NCBI RefSeq assembly: GCF_001010945.1 | Contig: NZ_LBHB01000002.1 | Span: forward strand, 1,000,701-1,064,700 | Reading direction: 5' to 3' | Origin: Aurantiacibacter luteus | GTDB taxonomy: Bacteria; Pseudomonadota; Alphaproteobacteria; Sphingomonadales; Sphingomonadaceae | Length of the DNA: 64,000 nucleotides | Part shown: in pieces, positions 18,860 to 27,432 of the stretch | Layout: every line of letters starts with the position of its first letter | How positions within the stretch are numbered: position 1 is the stretch's first letter | Notes under the pieces: model-generated | What the model was told of the DNA's origin: nothing | Database searches by the model: none | The model's input: the letters and a program-made list of their open reading frames with translations, nothing else | Translations under genes and position numbers: made by a program

Positions 18860-19432
18860 TCAATTGCCCATCGCCAGGACCGCGCCGACATCGATCGTGC
18901 GGCCGTAAGGCGAAGCGGCCGGCTCGGCAGGCGCGGGAACCTCTATCACGTCGGCCGTGGGCTCGCCCGTGCGCGCCTCGCTCATGGCTGCGTAGTGCGG
19001 AGCCTGGGCATAGCGCACCGTGGGTTCGCTGCGGGCCAGCTGCGGCTGCCGGGCATCGAGCGCGGCGGCGGCATTGGCCTCGGACTCCTCGATCTTCCAG
19101 CGCGCCTCCATGCGGGCAAGCTCGGCATCGATGTCGTAATCGCCGGCATAGGGATCGCTCTGTCCCCAGCGCGAGCGGTCGCGATAGCGCCCGCGCAGCG
19201 CCAGTTCGGCCACCTCGACGCGGCCTTCGGGGGTCTCCATCGCGTAGTGATCGGGCAGCCGGTCGCGTGTAGGGTTGCCCGCGGCGCCGGCCTGGATGGC
19301 AGAGGTCTGCGGCAGCGAGGCGGTCACGTCAGAGCGGACGCCGATGGGGTCGGTGCTCATTGCGTGGCCGGCCACGGCTCCGGCGAGCGGGACCGCGACG
19401 GCAGCGGCCAGTATCCAGGGCGAGATATTCAT
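18860..19432 (-). CDS. Secreted hypothetical protein
   Basis: 190 residues from ATG 19432: an N-terminal signal/anchor helix (about 4-24), then a charged, probably disordered region (YRDRSRWGQSDPYAGDYDIDAEL) and a C-terminal Pro/Ala-rich tail. No family recognised. Ends 28 nt before the DUF962 start. Confidence 0.65.
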   Translation of the reverse strand: MNISPWILAAAVAVPLAGAVAGHAMSTDPIGVRSDVTASLPQTSAIQAGAAGNPTRDRLPDHYAMETPEGRVEVAELALRGRYRDRSRWGQSDPYAGDYDIDAELARMEARWKIEESEANAAAALDARQPQLARSEPTVRYAQAPHYAAMSEARTGEPTADVIEVPAPAEPAASPYGRTIDVGAVLAMGN

Positions 19433-19543
19433 CACTTGTGGCTCCGGCAGACGGGGCGAAGGGTTTGGATAATAAAAACTTGCCGCGACCATCGGTTCCG
19501 GGTGAGAGGCAGGTAGAAGGTTAACGCTAACGGGGGTTTATCC

Positions 19544-19984
19544 ATGCGCCAGTCGTTCTTGCTGCTCCTCACCGCGCTGCTGGCGGCGTGTGGCACCGGG
19601 TCCGGAACGGGCACCGGGCAGGATGTGCCGGGGGACGGCTCGGACAGCCGCCCCTATGCCGGGATCGCCGAGGGCGCGGTGCTGCGCCTCGTCGGGACGG
19701 AACCGTTCTGGGGCGGGACCATCGCGGGTGGGACCTTCACTTACACGACGCCGGAGAACCAGGCGGGCGAGGCGGCGGCGGTGACGCGCTTCGCCGGACG
19801 CGGCGGGCTGTCGTTCAGCGGCACCATGGGCGCGCGCCAGCTAGACCTCGTCGTTACGCCCGGCGCGTGCTCCGACGGGATGAGCGACCGCACCTATCCC
19901 TTCGTCGCCACCCTGCAGCTGGGCGGCGAACAACGGCAGGGATGCGCCTGGCGCGAGGGCGATGATCTGGGCGCCGCCCCCTGA
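19544..19984 (+). CDS. COG3650-type lipoprotein
   Basis: 146 residues with lipobox LAAC (Cys16), a Gly/Thr-rich spacer, then VGTEPFWGGTI, FTYTTPEN and CSDGMSDRTYPF, the pattern of the COG3650 family of predicted envelope proteins that often accompany META/HslJ-like domains. Function unknown; outer- or inner-membrane-anchored in the periplasm. Convergent with the S41 protease 6 nt downstream. Confidence 0.78.
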   Translation: MRQSFLLLLTALLAACGTGSGTGTGQDVPGDGSDSRPYAGIAEGAVLRLVGTEPFWGGTIAGGTFTYTTPENQAGEAAAVTRFAGRGGLSFSGTMGARQLDLVVTPGACSDGMSDRTYPFVATLQLGGEQRQGCAWREGDDLGAAP

Positions 19985-19990
19985 TGCACC

Positions 19991-21415
19991 TTAGTAGGCG
20001 CCCGGCACCTCGTGCTGGGTGGCGGTCCGGTCGCCGACGGAGGGCAGCAGCAGCCCGCTGTCGCGCACGGCGGCCGTGCCGGTGCCCGTGGTGATCGGCG
20101 TGCACGAACGGCCCGCGAGGAAATCGAGGGCGACGCTGATCTGCGTCTCGCGCGGATCGCCGAGCTGGGCGTTCAGCGTATCCGCGGCGCGGCAGGTCGT
20201 CGGCACGAACGGTGCGAGGCCCGCATAATAGCCGCCGAAGTTCTCCGAATTGCGAACCTCCAGCGTCACCGCGCGGAACCTCAGGTCGCAGGCGGCGAGG
20301 TCGAAGGCCTCCTGCCCGACCGGTTTGCCAAAGGTGTTGTCGCCAATCAGCGCGATGTCGCGGACGTAGGGCTTGATGCCGTTGATCAGTAGTTCGCTGG
20401 CCGATGCGCTGGAGCGCGAGGTGATGAAGGCGATCTTGGTCGGCGCGATGGAATTGCCGTTGGGCGCGAAACGATAGACGGAATTGTCCGCCGCGCGCGA
20501 CGGGCGGAAGGTGATCTGCTCGAACACCTGGCCCGACAGGTTGCGGCCCAGGAGGTCGGCGAAGCGTTCGGCGATGCGGATCAGCCCGCCGCCGTTGTAG
20601 CGCAGGTCGATGATCAGTTCGGTCACACCGGCGGCGCGGAACTGGGCGAAGGCGTTATTGAGGTCGGTCTCCGCCGAGGCGACCGAGAAGGTGCGCAGGT
20701 TGATGTAACCGACCTGCTTGCCGCCGTCGTTAATGATCCGCGCGCCGTAGCGGTCGGACACGGGATCGAGCGCGTAGTCCGTTTTGGTCAGCGAGACATC
20801 CCGCGTTGCGCCGGTCTGGTCGATGATCCGGAGCACGCGGGTCGTGCCCGCCGTGCTCGGCCCCAGGGCTTCGCTGACGGCAGCCGCGCCACCGCTGGCG
20901 AAGATGCTGTTGACGCTGACGATGTTGGCGGCCGTCGTGCCGATGCCGACGATCTCTGTCCCACGATCGACGTTGCCGGCCAGCGCCGCGGTGCCCTCGA
21001 AGGTCTCGATCACGAACAGCCGGCGGTTGTCGGTGTCGTAGCGCAGGCGGAAGCCGAAGCCCGCGCTGGCGCCGCTGTTCTGGAACGCGGTCTCCTCGGC
21101 GATCGAGGTGGCATAGCTGAAGAAGCGGTCGCGCTGCTGCGCGCGGGCCGGGGCGACGAGCGCGTCGATGTAGCTCTGCAGGTCGCTGTAGCTGGCCTTG
21201 TTGACGCTGAGGTCAAGCAGCTCGGGGAATAGGTAGTTCGTCTCCAGCGTGTTGCGCACGAAATCCTGCTGCGCCGAGAGCGAGCACTGCGCCGTCGTCG
21301 AGCTTGGCGTCGGCGTAGGCACGTTGCCGGTGTTGCCTCCACCGCCGCCCCCTCCGCCGCAGCCGGCGAGCAGGGCGATGACGGCGAGCGAGGCGGAGAA
21401 TTTCGAGGCGCGCAT
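19991..21415 (-). CDS. S41-family (tail-specific-like) peptidase, lipoprotein
   Basis: 474 residues: lipobox LAGC (Cys19), a poly-Gly then Thr/Pro linker, an N-terminal helical domain, a PDZ-like region and the C-terminal S41 domain. The Ser/Lys dyad is seen as Ser in TSRSSASASELL and Lys in NTFGKPVGQ, with RYNGGG as the oxyanion loop. It likely degrades periplasmic or surface peptides. The best start is the ATG at 21415. Confidence 0.88.
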   Translation of the reverse strand: MRASKFSASLAVIALLAGCGGGGGGGGNTGNVPTPTPSSTTAQCSLSAQQDFVRNTLETNYLFPELLDLSVNKASYSDLQSYIDALVAPARAQQRDRFFSYATSIAEETAFQNSGASAGFGFRLRYDTDNRRLFVIETFEGTAALAGNVDRGTEIVGIGTTAANIVSVNSIFASGGAAAVSEALGPSTAGTTRVLRIIDQTGATRDVSLTKTDYALDPVSDRYGARIINDGGKQVGYINLRTFSVASAETDLNNAFAQFRAAGVTELIIDLRYNGGGLIRIAERFADLLGRNLSGQVFEQITFRPSRAADNSVYRFAPNGNSIAPTKIAFITSRSSASASELLINGIKPYVRDIALIGDNTFGKPVGQEAFDLAACDLRFRAVTLEVRNSENFGGYYAGLAPFVPTTCRAADTLNAQLGDPRETQISVALDFLAGRSCTPITTGTGTAAVRDSGLLLPSVGDRTATQHEVPGAY

Positions 21416-21651
21416 GAAAGACCCTTTGAATTCAGAGCGATGGTGCGGACAAGACCGGAAGCTTGTCTACGCCTGCCACGCGGTGCTGGCAAGCTGGCAG
21501 GGCCCCTCGGCGCGGTCCGCGCAACTGGGCCGGTGATGTCACGCCGATTCCTTCGACAGGCTGAACGGACAGGGCGCTTGCAATGCGCAGACGCAATGGG
21601 CACATCGGCGGCCCGCTATCCGTAAATGCCGCATTTTTCGAAGGACCTTCC

Positions 21652-22254
21652 ATGCTCGAACACGTACCCGCCTGGCTCGGCAAGCTCCTGCGAGGCGTGC
21701 GTGCCGGGCATGGCAAGCTGGTGCTGGCGCGGCTGGGCGACGAAGGTCTGGTGGGCAAGGGCGGCTTCACGCTGAAGTCGGCGGCCTTTGCCGATGGCGA
21801 GCCGCTCGATCCCAGCTTCACCGCGGACGAGGAAGACGCCGTTGCCCCGCCGCTGGAATGGAGCGCGCCGCCCGCAGGCACGCAGGAACTGGTGCTGGTG
21901 GTGGAGGATGCCGATTCCCCCACGCCCGAGCCGTTCTGCCACTGGCTGGTCTGGGGTCTCGCCCCCCAAAAGGGCCAACTGCTGGAGGGTGAGGTGCCGC
22001 CGCGCGTCGGCAAGAATTCGTTCGGCAACTCCGAATGGCTGCTGCCCGACCCGCCCACCGGCCACGAGGCGCACGACTATGTCTTCCAGCTCTACGCCCT
22101 CGACCTGCCGCTGACGCTGATGCCCGGCGCGAGTCGCAGCGACCTGGAAGCGGCGATGGCGGGCCACGTCATCGGAATTGCAACGCTGACAGGCACTTAC
22201 GCGCGCGAAGAAGGCGGGGATTACGACTGGGACGATAGCGACGACACCGAATGA
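21652..22254 (+). CDS. YbhB/YbcL (RKIP/PEBP-like) protein
   Basis: 200 residues from ATG 21652 (AAGGA just upstream). The PEBP-like fold is shown by FTADEEDAVAPPLEWSAPP, LVLVVEDADSP, FCHWLVWGL and a C-terminal HDYVFQLYALD. Phosphatidylethanolamine-binding-like proteins of bacteria have no fixed role. The acidic C-terminal tail (about 15 residues, many Asp) is unusual. No signal peptide. Confidence 0.88.
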   Translation: MLEHVPAWLGKLLRGVRAGHGKLVLARLGDEGLVGKGGFTLKSAAFADGEPLDPSFTADEEDAVAPPLEWSAPPAGTQELVLVVEDADSPTPEPFCHWLVWGLAPQKGQLLEGEVPPRVGKNSFGNSEWLLPDPPTGHEAHDYVFQLYALDLPLTLMPGASRSDLEAAMAGHVIGIATLTGTYAREEGGDYDWDDSDDTE

Positions 22255-22303
22255 ACGGTGCTAGGCTGCGTTCCATGATTTTTTGACTGAAAGGAAAGTA
22301 CCA

Positions 22304-22555
22304 ATGGCTGCCAAGAACAATGCTCTCAACAAGCCGGTCAACCTGACGCCGGAACTGGAAGAAGTGGTCGGCAAGGGCCCGATGACCCGCGCCCAGGTCA
22401 CCAGCAAGGTGTGGGACCACATCAAGGCCAACAACCTGCAGGATTCCAAGGACAAGCGCATGATCAACCCCGACGCCAAGCTGGGCGCGGTGATCGGCAA
22501 GGACCAGATCTCCATGTTCAAGATGACGGGCGCCGTCTCCAAGCACATGAGCTGA
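22304..22555 (+). CDS. SWIB/MDM2 domain protein
   Basis: 83 residues, nearly all one SWIB domain (from VNLTPELEEVVGKGPMTRAQ to the C terminus), with the conserved KVWDHIKANNLQD and DKRMINPDAKL. Small stand-alone SWIB proteins occur in many bacteria and chlamydiae, where they are linked to chromatin or topoisomerase; the role here is unknown. ATG at 22304 with AAAGGAAAG upstream. Confidence 0.9.
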   Translation: MAAKNNALNKPVNLTPELEEVVGKGPMTRAQVTSKVWDHIKANNLQDSKDKRMINPDAKLGAVIGKDQISMFKMTGAVSKHMS

Positions 22556-22585
22556 TCGGTCTTTCCGAACCTCCGGAAACGGACG

Positions 22586-22623
22586 AGGGCGGTGCGCGAG
22601 GAGCGCGCCGCCCTTTCCTTTTG
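22586..22623 (+). terminator. Rho-independent terminator of the SWIB gene
   Basis: An 11-bp GC-rich stem (GGGCGGTGCGC with GCGCGCCGCCC, one mismatch) followed by TTTCCTTTT. Confidence 0.8.
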
Positions 22624-22716
22624 CGCTCTTCGCACCGCGGTTCGCATATCCGAAGGTTTCGCCATTTGGAAAACGGTGGCATAGTTGCCGGCGAACCGAG
22701 AACCCGAGGACCTGTC

Positions 22717-23979
22717 ATGGCAACCATCGTTGGCGGCGTCGCCACGTCGCACACTCCCACCATTGCCTTTGCCAAGGACGGCGGCAAGCAGGACGATCCC
22801 GTCTGGAAGCCGATCTTCAAGGGCTATGAGCCGGTGCAGGCGTGGTTTCGCGAAAAGGCGCCCGACGTTCTCGTCTACATCTACAACGATCACATGACGG
22901 CCTTCTTCGACCACTACAGCCACTTCGCGCTGGGGGTGGGAGAGCGCTTCGCCCCAGCCGACGAGGGCGGAGGCCCGCGTGACATCCCGGCCATCGCGGG
23001 CGATCCGGACTTCGCCGCGCACGTCGCCCGGGTGATGGTCGCCAACGAGTTCGACCTCAGCTATTTCCAGGGCAAGGCCCTCGACCACGGGGCCTTCTCT
23101 CCGCTCAGCGTGATGGTCGATCACGACCGCGAGACCGGCTGGGCCTGCAAGCTGTTGCCCGTGGTCTGCGGCGTGCTGACGGTCCCGCTTCCGAGCGCGC
23201 GGCGGTTCTGGAAGTTCGGTCGCAGCCTGCGCCAGGCGATCCTCAGTTATCCCAAGGACATCAAGGTCGCCATCGCCGGCACCGGCGGGCTTAGCCACCA
23301 GGTCCACGGCGAGGGATGCGGTTTCAACAACCCCGAATGGGACCACGAGTTCATGGAGCGGCTGGAAAAGGACCCGGAGAGCCTGCTCGACATGACCGTG
23401 GCGGACCTCGCCAGGCTGGGCGGCTGGGAAGGCGCCGAGGTCGTCATGTGGCTGATGATGCGCGGTGCGCTGAGCGAGAAGGTCGAGGTGACGCACAAGA
23501 CCTACTTCCTCCCCTCGATGTGCCCCATCGCTACCATGATCCTGGAAGACCGCGCGCAGGATGCCCCGGTCGAGCCGGTCGAGGTGACGCGCGAGCGGGC
23601 CTGGCACGACTATGCCGGGGCGGAGGACATGGCGGGCACCTATCCCTTCACCATCGAGCGCAGCGTGAAGGGCTATCGCCTCAACCATTTCCTCCATTCG
23701 CTGACCGACCCGGACGTGCGCCGCGCCTTCCGCGACGACGAGGAGGCGACGATGGCGGGGGCCGGGCTGAGCGAGGAAGAGCGCGACCTGGTGCGCCGCC
23801 GCGACTGGATCGGCATGATCCATTACGGCGTGATCTTCTTCATGCTGGAGAAGCTTGGTGCCGTCACCGGCATCGGCAACATCGACATCTACGCCGCGAT
23901 GAAGGGCATGAGCGTGCCCGAGTTCCAGAAGACCCGCAACGCGCAGATCAATTACGGCGTGGGCGGCAAGGAGGACTGA
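22717..23979 (+). CDS. desB: Gallate dioxygenase (LigB-LigA fusion, DesB/GalA type)
   Basis: Extradiol ring cleavage of gallate to 4-oxalomesaconate. The 420-residue protein is a natural fusion of the catalytic LigB domain (1-280) and the small LigA-like domain (about 300-410), the arrangement and length of DesB and GalA. Expected Fe(II) ligands His12, His59 and Glu241, and catalytic His194, are all present. No other gallate or protocatechuate pathway gene or regulator is in the window. Its 3' end overlaps the convergent DoxX gene by 28 nt. Confidence 0.88.
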   Translation: MATIVGGVATSHTPTIAFAKDGGKQDDPVWKPIFKGYEPVQAWFREKAPDVLVYIYNDHMTAFFDHYSHFALGVGERFAPADEGGGPRDIPAIAGDPDFAAHVARVMVANEFDLSYFQGKALDHGAFSPLSVMVDHDRETGWACKLLPVVCGVLTVPLPSARRFWKFGRSLRQAILSYPKDIKVAIAGTGGLSHQVHGEGCGFNNPEWDHEFMERLEKDPESLLDMTVADLARLGGWEGAEVVMWLMMRGALSEKVEVTHKTYFLPSMCPIATMILEDRAQDAPVEPVEVTRERAWHDYAGAEDMAGTYPFTIERSVKGYRLNHFLHSLTDPDVRRAFRDDEEATMAGAGLSEEERDLVRRRDWIGMIHYGVIFFMLEKLGAVTGIGNIDIYAAMKGMSVPEFQKTRNAQINYGVGGKED

Positions 23980-24380
23980 GGCCTGCGCCGAGCGAAGGGC
24001 CAGTCCGTCACCCGCGCCGTCCACAGCGCCAGCCAGATCACCAGCGGCTGCGCGATCATGCGCGGGACGTGGTAGGCCAGGCCCCAGCCGCCGTCGGGCC
24101 GCGCCATGTCCATCATCATGTGGTTCACGTTCGCGGGCCAGACGCACAGCGCGTAGAGCGCCAGCCCCACGCCCGCCGCCTGTCGCAGCCGAATGGAAAA
24201 CGGCTGGAGCAGGCCCACCGCGCCCGCGATCTCGGCGATGCCCGTCCACGCGACGACCGGACCGGGCAGGGGCACCCAGCCAGGGGTGATGCGCAGGAAC
24301 GGCGCGGGATCGACCAGGTGGCGATAACCGGCATAGGCATACAAGAGCGCGAGCAATGCGCGCAAAGTGCTTCGGATCAT
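23952..24380 (-). CDS. DoxX-family membrane protein
   Basis: 142 residues with four membrane helices and the DoxX pattern (YAYAGYRHLVDPAPFLRITP, then IAEIAGAVGLL). Members are small quinone/oxidoreductase-associated membrane proteins. Overlaps the DUF3253 gene by 4 nt, so it is the last gene of the PPOX operon. Confidence 0.8.
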   Translation of the reverse strand: MIRSTLRALLALLYAYAGYRHLVDPAPFLRITPGWVPLPGPVVAWTGIAEIAGAVGLLQPFSIRLRQAAGVGLALYALCVWPANVNHMMMDMARPDGGWGLAYHVPRMIAQPLVIWLALWTARVTDWPFARRRPQSSLPPTP

Positions 24381-24613
24381 CGCGACCTGCCGATACGATA
24401 CGGGCCTTCGGGCCTTGCCAGAGGGCGGCCCTTCCAGCTCAAAACCACGTCACCGGCATCAACCAGCCTGCCGCTGGCCTCATGCACGTCGTCCATTCTT
24501 GTGCGCCAGTCGCCCCCGGCGCCAGCCATCAGGCGTGCCGCCTCGCTAGGGCAGATGGTGGCGTCCGCCGCGCGGGCTTGCAGCAGCGCGGCGATCGCCT
24601 CCTCCGGCGTCAC
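24377..24613 (-). CDS. DUF3253 protein
   Basis: 78 residues, winged-helix-like in pattern: ATICPSEAARLM, then LVDAGDVVLSWKGRPL and EGPYRI. Function unknown. GTG start overlapping the PPOX stop (GTGA). Confidence 0.8.
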   Translation of the reverse strand: MTPEEAIAALLQARAADATICPSEAARLMAGAGGDWRTRMDDVHEASGRLVDAGDVVLSWKGRPLARPEGPYRIGRSR

Positions 24614-25083
24614 GCAGCGGCGGTGCCGGGCAGCTTGACCTCGCCCTCTTCCTCGCCGTCCCAGTAGTGGACGCGCTTGGCGACGACTTCCAGCATGGCG
24701 AGGCCCGGCGTATCCGTGCCCTGCGGAAACCAGCGGTCGAGGCCCTTGACCCAGTGCTCCTCGAAGCGGGCCTTGTCCTTGACGATATTGGCCTCGCCCT
24801 CGACGTGGATGAACATCCCCGGCGCACCGACGATGCCCTTGAGTCCGGCCTTGCCGGCGTAGCTGAGGCCGACCGACGGATCGCGGCCGATGTCCTCCAC
24901 CATCCGCGTATCGTCGTAGGTGAAGAAATAGCTGGTGCCTTCGTATTCGACTTCGGAATTGTTGCTCATCGGGCGGGCACCGATCGAGCCGTCCTGCGCG
25001 CGGCTGGAGAGCATGCAGAAGTCGATATCCTTCATATCCTCGGAAATATCGGCGAGGGTCTTGGTGGGGGCCTTGTCGGTCAT
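24610..25083 (-). CDS. Pyridoxamine 5'-phosphate oxidase-family general stress protein
   Basis: 157 residues, split-barrel flavin-binding fold of the general-stress-protein-26 type: FCMLSSRAQDGSIGARPMS, YFFTYDDTRMVEDI, then GMFIHVEGEANIV. ATG at 25083 with GGAG upstream. An EcfG-like promoter sits 29 nt upstream, in keeping with the family's stress role; first gene of a three-gene operon with the DUF3253 and DoxX genes. Confidence 0.88.
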   Translation of the reverse strand: MTDKAPTKTLADISEDMKDIDFCMLSSRAQDGSIGARPMSNNSEVEYEGTSYFFTYDDTRMVEDIGRDPSVGLSYAGKAGLKGIVGAPGMFIHVEGEANIVKDKARFEEHWVKGLDRWFPQGTDTPGLAMLEVVAKRVHYWDGEEEGEVKLPGTAAA

Positions 25084-25111
25084 CGTGTTCTCCGTTTCGT
25101 GTCGGGAAAAG

Positions 25112-25137
25112 AGCGATTTGCGCAAGCCCTTGGTTCC
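25112..25137 (-). promoter_or_regulatory. EcfG-like promoter of the PPOX operon
   Basis: Minus strand: GGAAC (25137-25133), 17 nt, CGCT (25115-25112); one mismatch to CGTT. Lies in the 68-nt gap after the cupin gene. Confidence 0.6.
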
Positions 25138-25151
25138 CGCGCCGGACGAGA

Positions 25152-25586
25152 CTATGCGTCGGGCCGCCATTCGGGCGGGGCTAGCGTGAAGCCTTCGAAC
25201 TGGAAGCCGGGCGAGACGACGCAGCTGACGAGGGTGAAATCGTGCGCGCCCGCCATCGGCCGCGCCGACTGCCAGTCGCCCGGATGGACCACGGCCTGCA
25301 AGGCATGGCCCTGCAGCACCTCCGGCCCGAGGATCGTGCGCTCGACGTCGCCGCTGTCGGGTTCGCTGGTGGCGATCTCGAGCGGATTGCCCGCCTGCCA
25401 CAGCCACAGCTCCGCCGCGTCGACCCGGTGCCAGTGCGAATGCTGGTCGGCCCCGAGCAGGAAATGGATGAGCGTGGCGCTGGCTCGCTCACCCGGAGGG
25501 GCATCGGCGCGCCAAGTCTCGCGGTACCAGCCGCCCTCGGGATGCGCCGCCAGCCCGAGTTGCTCGATGAGCCGGGCCGCGTTCAA
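25152..25586 (-). CDS. DUF985 cupin-fold protein
   Basis: 144 residues: EGGWYRETWRA, LIHFLLGADQHSHWHRVDAAELW and the C-terminal VSPGFQFEGFTLAPPEW are characteristic of the DUF985 cupin family; the His cluster could bind metal. The start is TTG at 25586 overlapping the DUF427 stop (TTGA); no ATG or GTG fits the conserved N terminus. Last gene of the seven-gene stress operon. Confidence 0.85.
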   Translation of the reverse strand: MNAARLIEQLGLAAHPEGGWYRETWRADAPPGERASATLIHFLLGADQHSHWHRVDAAELWLWQAGNPLEIATSEPDSGDVERTILGPEVLQGHALQAVVHPGDWQSARPMAGAHDFTLVSCVVSPGFQFEGFTLAPPEWRPDA

Positions 25587-25873
25587 CTCTCTACGACCTC
25601 GACGCCCTTCCAGAAGGCGATGCGGTCGCGGATCTGCTCGGCAGCCTCCTTGGGCTGCGGATAGAACCAAGCCGCGTCGGTGTTGACCTCCTGCCCGCCG
25701 ACTACCGAGTAATAGCTGGCATCGCCCTTCCACGGGCAGTGCGTGGTGGTATCGCTGGGTTGCAGCAGGTCCTCGCGCACGTCGGCGCGCGGAAAATAGT
25801 GGTTGCCTTCGACCACCACCGTATCGTCGCTGCGTGCGATTTCCTTGCCGTTCCAGCGGGCGGTCACCGTCAT
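25583..25873 (-). CDS. DUF427 protein
   Basis: 96 residues with the family core VVVEGNHYFPRADV and THCPWKGDASYYSV; a small beta-sandwich protein with unknown activity. ATG at 25873 overlaps the DUF1810 stop by 4 nt. Confidence 0.9.
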   Translation of the reverse strand: MTVTARWNGKEIARSDDTVVVEGNHYFPRADVREDLLQPSDTTTHCPWKGDASYYSVVGGQEVNTDAAWFYPQPKEAAEQIRDRIAFWKGVEVVES

Positions 25874-26313
25874 TGCCAGTCTCCTTGGGTTGCGATCCGG
25901 TCGAGCGTTGCCTGGTCGCGCTGCCCGTCACACAGGGCATCGAGCGCCTCTGCGAACAGACATCCTTCGCCGCAGACGGCATCGTAGAGCGTCATCGAGC
26001 TCTTGAATTTGAGCGCATCGATGGGCCCGAGGATGTCGAGCGGGCTGCGTTTTCCGGCGTGGGCCAACATCGCACCGGTCGCCTCGTTCAGACGCGGGCC
26101 GAGCAATTCATGGCCCAAGTAGGCTTGCGCCTCGTCCATGCCGTGGATGGCGTACAATCGGGCATTCTGGCTAAGGCCGAGTCCGAGTACCTGCGGAAAG
26201 ACGAACCACATCCAGTGGCTGCGTTTCTCGCCGGCTTGCAGTTCCCCCAGGGCGGTGGACCAGACGCCGGCCTGTGCGCGCACGAAGCGGGCGAGGTCGA
26301 AGGCGACGGCCAC
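25870..26313 (-). CDS. DUF1810 protein (calpastatin-like)
   Basis: 147 residues with the signature KRSHWMWFVFPQVLGLG and LKFKSSMTLY; no signal peptide. Known only as a conserved domain. Begins 10 nt after the DUF3140 gene in the same operon. Confidence 0.9.
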   Translation of the reverse strand: MAVAFDLARFVRAQAGVWSTALGELQAGEKRSHWMWFVFPQVLGLGLSQNARLYAIHGMDEAQAYLGHELLGPRLNEATGAMLAHAGKRSPLDILGPIDALKFKSSMTLYDAVCGEGCLFAEALDALCDGQRDQATLDRIATQGDWQ

Positions 26314-26323
26314 CGCCCTTGCG

Positions 26324-26662
26324 TCAGTCGGACTTCATGGGGTCATGGCCCCAGTTCATCAGCGAATAGCGCCAGTCGCTGTCCTCGACATCGCCGTCGG
26401 GCCCCTGCGCCTTGTGGCGGTGAACGTAGCCTATGACCTTTTGCATGTGCTCGTACTGGCTGTCGGTGAGGTCGGCCTTGTTCGTGCGCTTGATCTCGAC
26501 GATGCGGCGGCCCGAGGCGTGGCCCGTGCTTTCCCCGCCGCCGTCCTTCTGGCCCACCGACTTCGACTCCTCGGTGTCGAGCCAGTTCTCGAGCTCCTTG
26601 GGCGCCATGTTCACGGCTTCCTGGAAGTCCTCGTAGACCTCTTGCTTCTTTTCGTCGTCCAT
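26324..26662 (-). CDS. DUF3140 protein
   Basis: 112 residues from ATG 26662; a TTG three codons upstream overlaps the previous stop (TTGA) and is a possible coupled start. Pattern: YEDFQEAVNMAPKELENWL, then RRIVEIKRTNKADLTD and HMQKVIGYVHRHKAQ, matching the DUF3140 (DNA-binding-like) family found in stress islands. Confidence 0.85.
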   Translation of the reverse strand: MDDEKKQEVYEDFQEAVNMAPKELENWLDTEESKSVGQKDGGGESTGHASGRRIVEIKRTNKADLTDSQYEHMQKVIGYVHRHKAQGPDGDVEDSDWRYSLMNWGHDPMKSD

Positions 26663-26667
26663 CGCGT

Positions 26668-26853
26668 TCAATCGTCCACGTGATCGGGCAGGCCGTCGAG
26701 CTCGGTCGACGCGAAGTCTTCGAGCTCGGCCTCGCTCATCGAATCGTACATCTCCTTCGATGCACCCTGCAGGTCGCCGACCTTGGTCTCGCCGCGCTTG
26801 GCGGAGAGCGCTGCCCCGGCGGCGCGCTGCTGTGCCTTCGACTGCGCGGGCAT
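26668..26853 (-). CDS. DUF3008 protein (61 aa)
   Basis: 61 residues with the full DUF3008 pattern: MPAQSKAQQRAAGAALSAKR, then LQGASKEMYDSMSEAELEDF. Overlaps the DUF2945 stop by one base. Function unknown; usually next to DUF2945 and DUF3140 genes. Confidence 0.88.
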   Translation of the reverse strand: MPAQSKAQQRAAGAALSAKRGETKVGDLQGASKEMYDSMSEAELEDFASTELDGLPDHVDD

Positions 26854-27080
26854 CAGCTGTCGGCCTTTAGCTCGGAGCCGAGCTTCAGGACCTTGTCGCC
26901 GTCCTCCTGCTTGATGAGGTAGGCGGGATCGTCCTCACTGCCTTTGCGGGTTACTTCGCTGCCCTTCAGCGTGCGCGTCACCTCGCGTTCGAAGCGTTCC
27001 TCGATCTGGCCCTTGGCGGTGCCGTTCCCCCAGTCCCACTTCACGTGCTGGCCGCTGCGATAGCTGTTGGAACTGGCCAT
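26853..27080 (-). CDS. DUF2945 (HVA1/TUDOR-like) protein
   Basis: 75 residues: GQHVKWDWGNGTAKGQI and DDPAYLIKQEDGDKVLKLGSEL define the hypervirulence-associated TUDOR-domain family. One-base overlaps with both neighbours show tight coupling. Confidence 0.88.
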   Translation of the reverse strand: MASSNSYRSGQHVKWDWGNGTAKGQIEERFEREVTRTLKGSEVTRKGSEDDPAYLIKQEDGDKVLKLGSELKADS

Positions 27081-27391
27081 CAGTTGTTCTCCGTCACCGG
27101 GACGCCATTCTCGACCGTGTCGTCCGACCCGAAACTGGCATCGCCCTCGTCGGCCACGACACTGGAATCGATATCGCCGACAGCGGAGCCGGGTGCCTCC
27201 GTGGCGGGATCGTACTGCGCGCTGCTTTCGGCCTCGTCCTGCGAGAACGCGCCGGTCATGGCGATAATGCCCATGACGACGACGGCCGCGATCAGGCTGA
27301 TTGCCAGCACCCAGCGCATAACGCCGGACTTCTCACCGCCGCTCGCGTCTTCCTCGTCGATATGGATTTCGCCGTTACGAACTTCGCTCAT
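27080..27391 (-). CDS. Single-pass membrane protein heading the stress operon
   Basis: 103 residues: acidic cytoplasmic start, one membrane helix (about 25-46), then an acidic, Ser/Asp/Glu-rich outer tail with no Cys. No family recognised. First gene of the operon; the EcfG-like promoter lies 42 nt upstream. Confidence 0.7.
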   Translation of the reverse strand: MSEVRNGEIHIDEEDASGGEKSGVMRWVLAISLIAAVVVMGIIAMTGAFSQDEAESSAQYDPATEAPGSAVGDIDSSVVADEGDASFGSDDTVENGVPVTENN

Positions 27392-27432
27392 TCCTTGTAT
27401 TCCCTGTTTCTCGTTCGACCCTTTGGACGAGA

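Noticed and set aside
19433..19500. EcfG promoter upstream of the 19432 gene
   Set aside because: A GGAAC is present on the minus strand, but no CGTT-like element lies 16-17 nt downstream (TTTT instead).
21549..21575. Half copy of the REP-like palindrome (CTTCGACAGGCTGAACGG)
   Set aside because: Only one arm is recognisable, too short to call as a repeat element.
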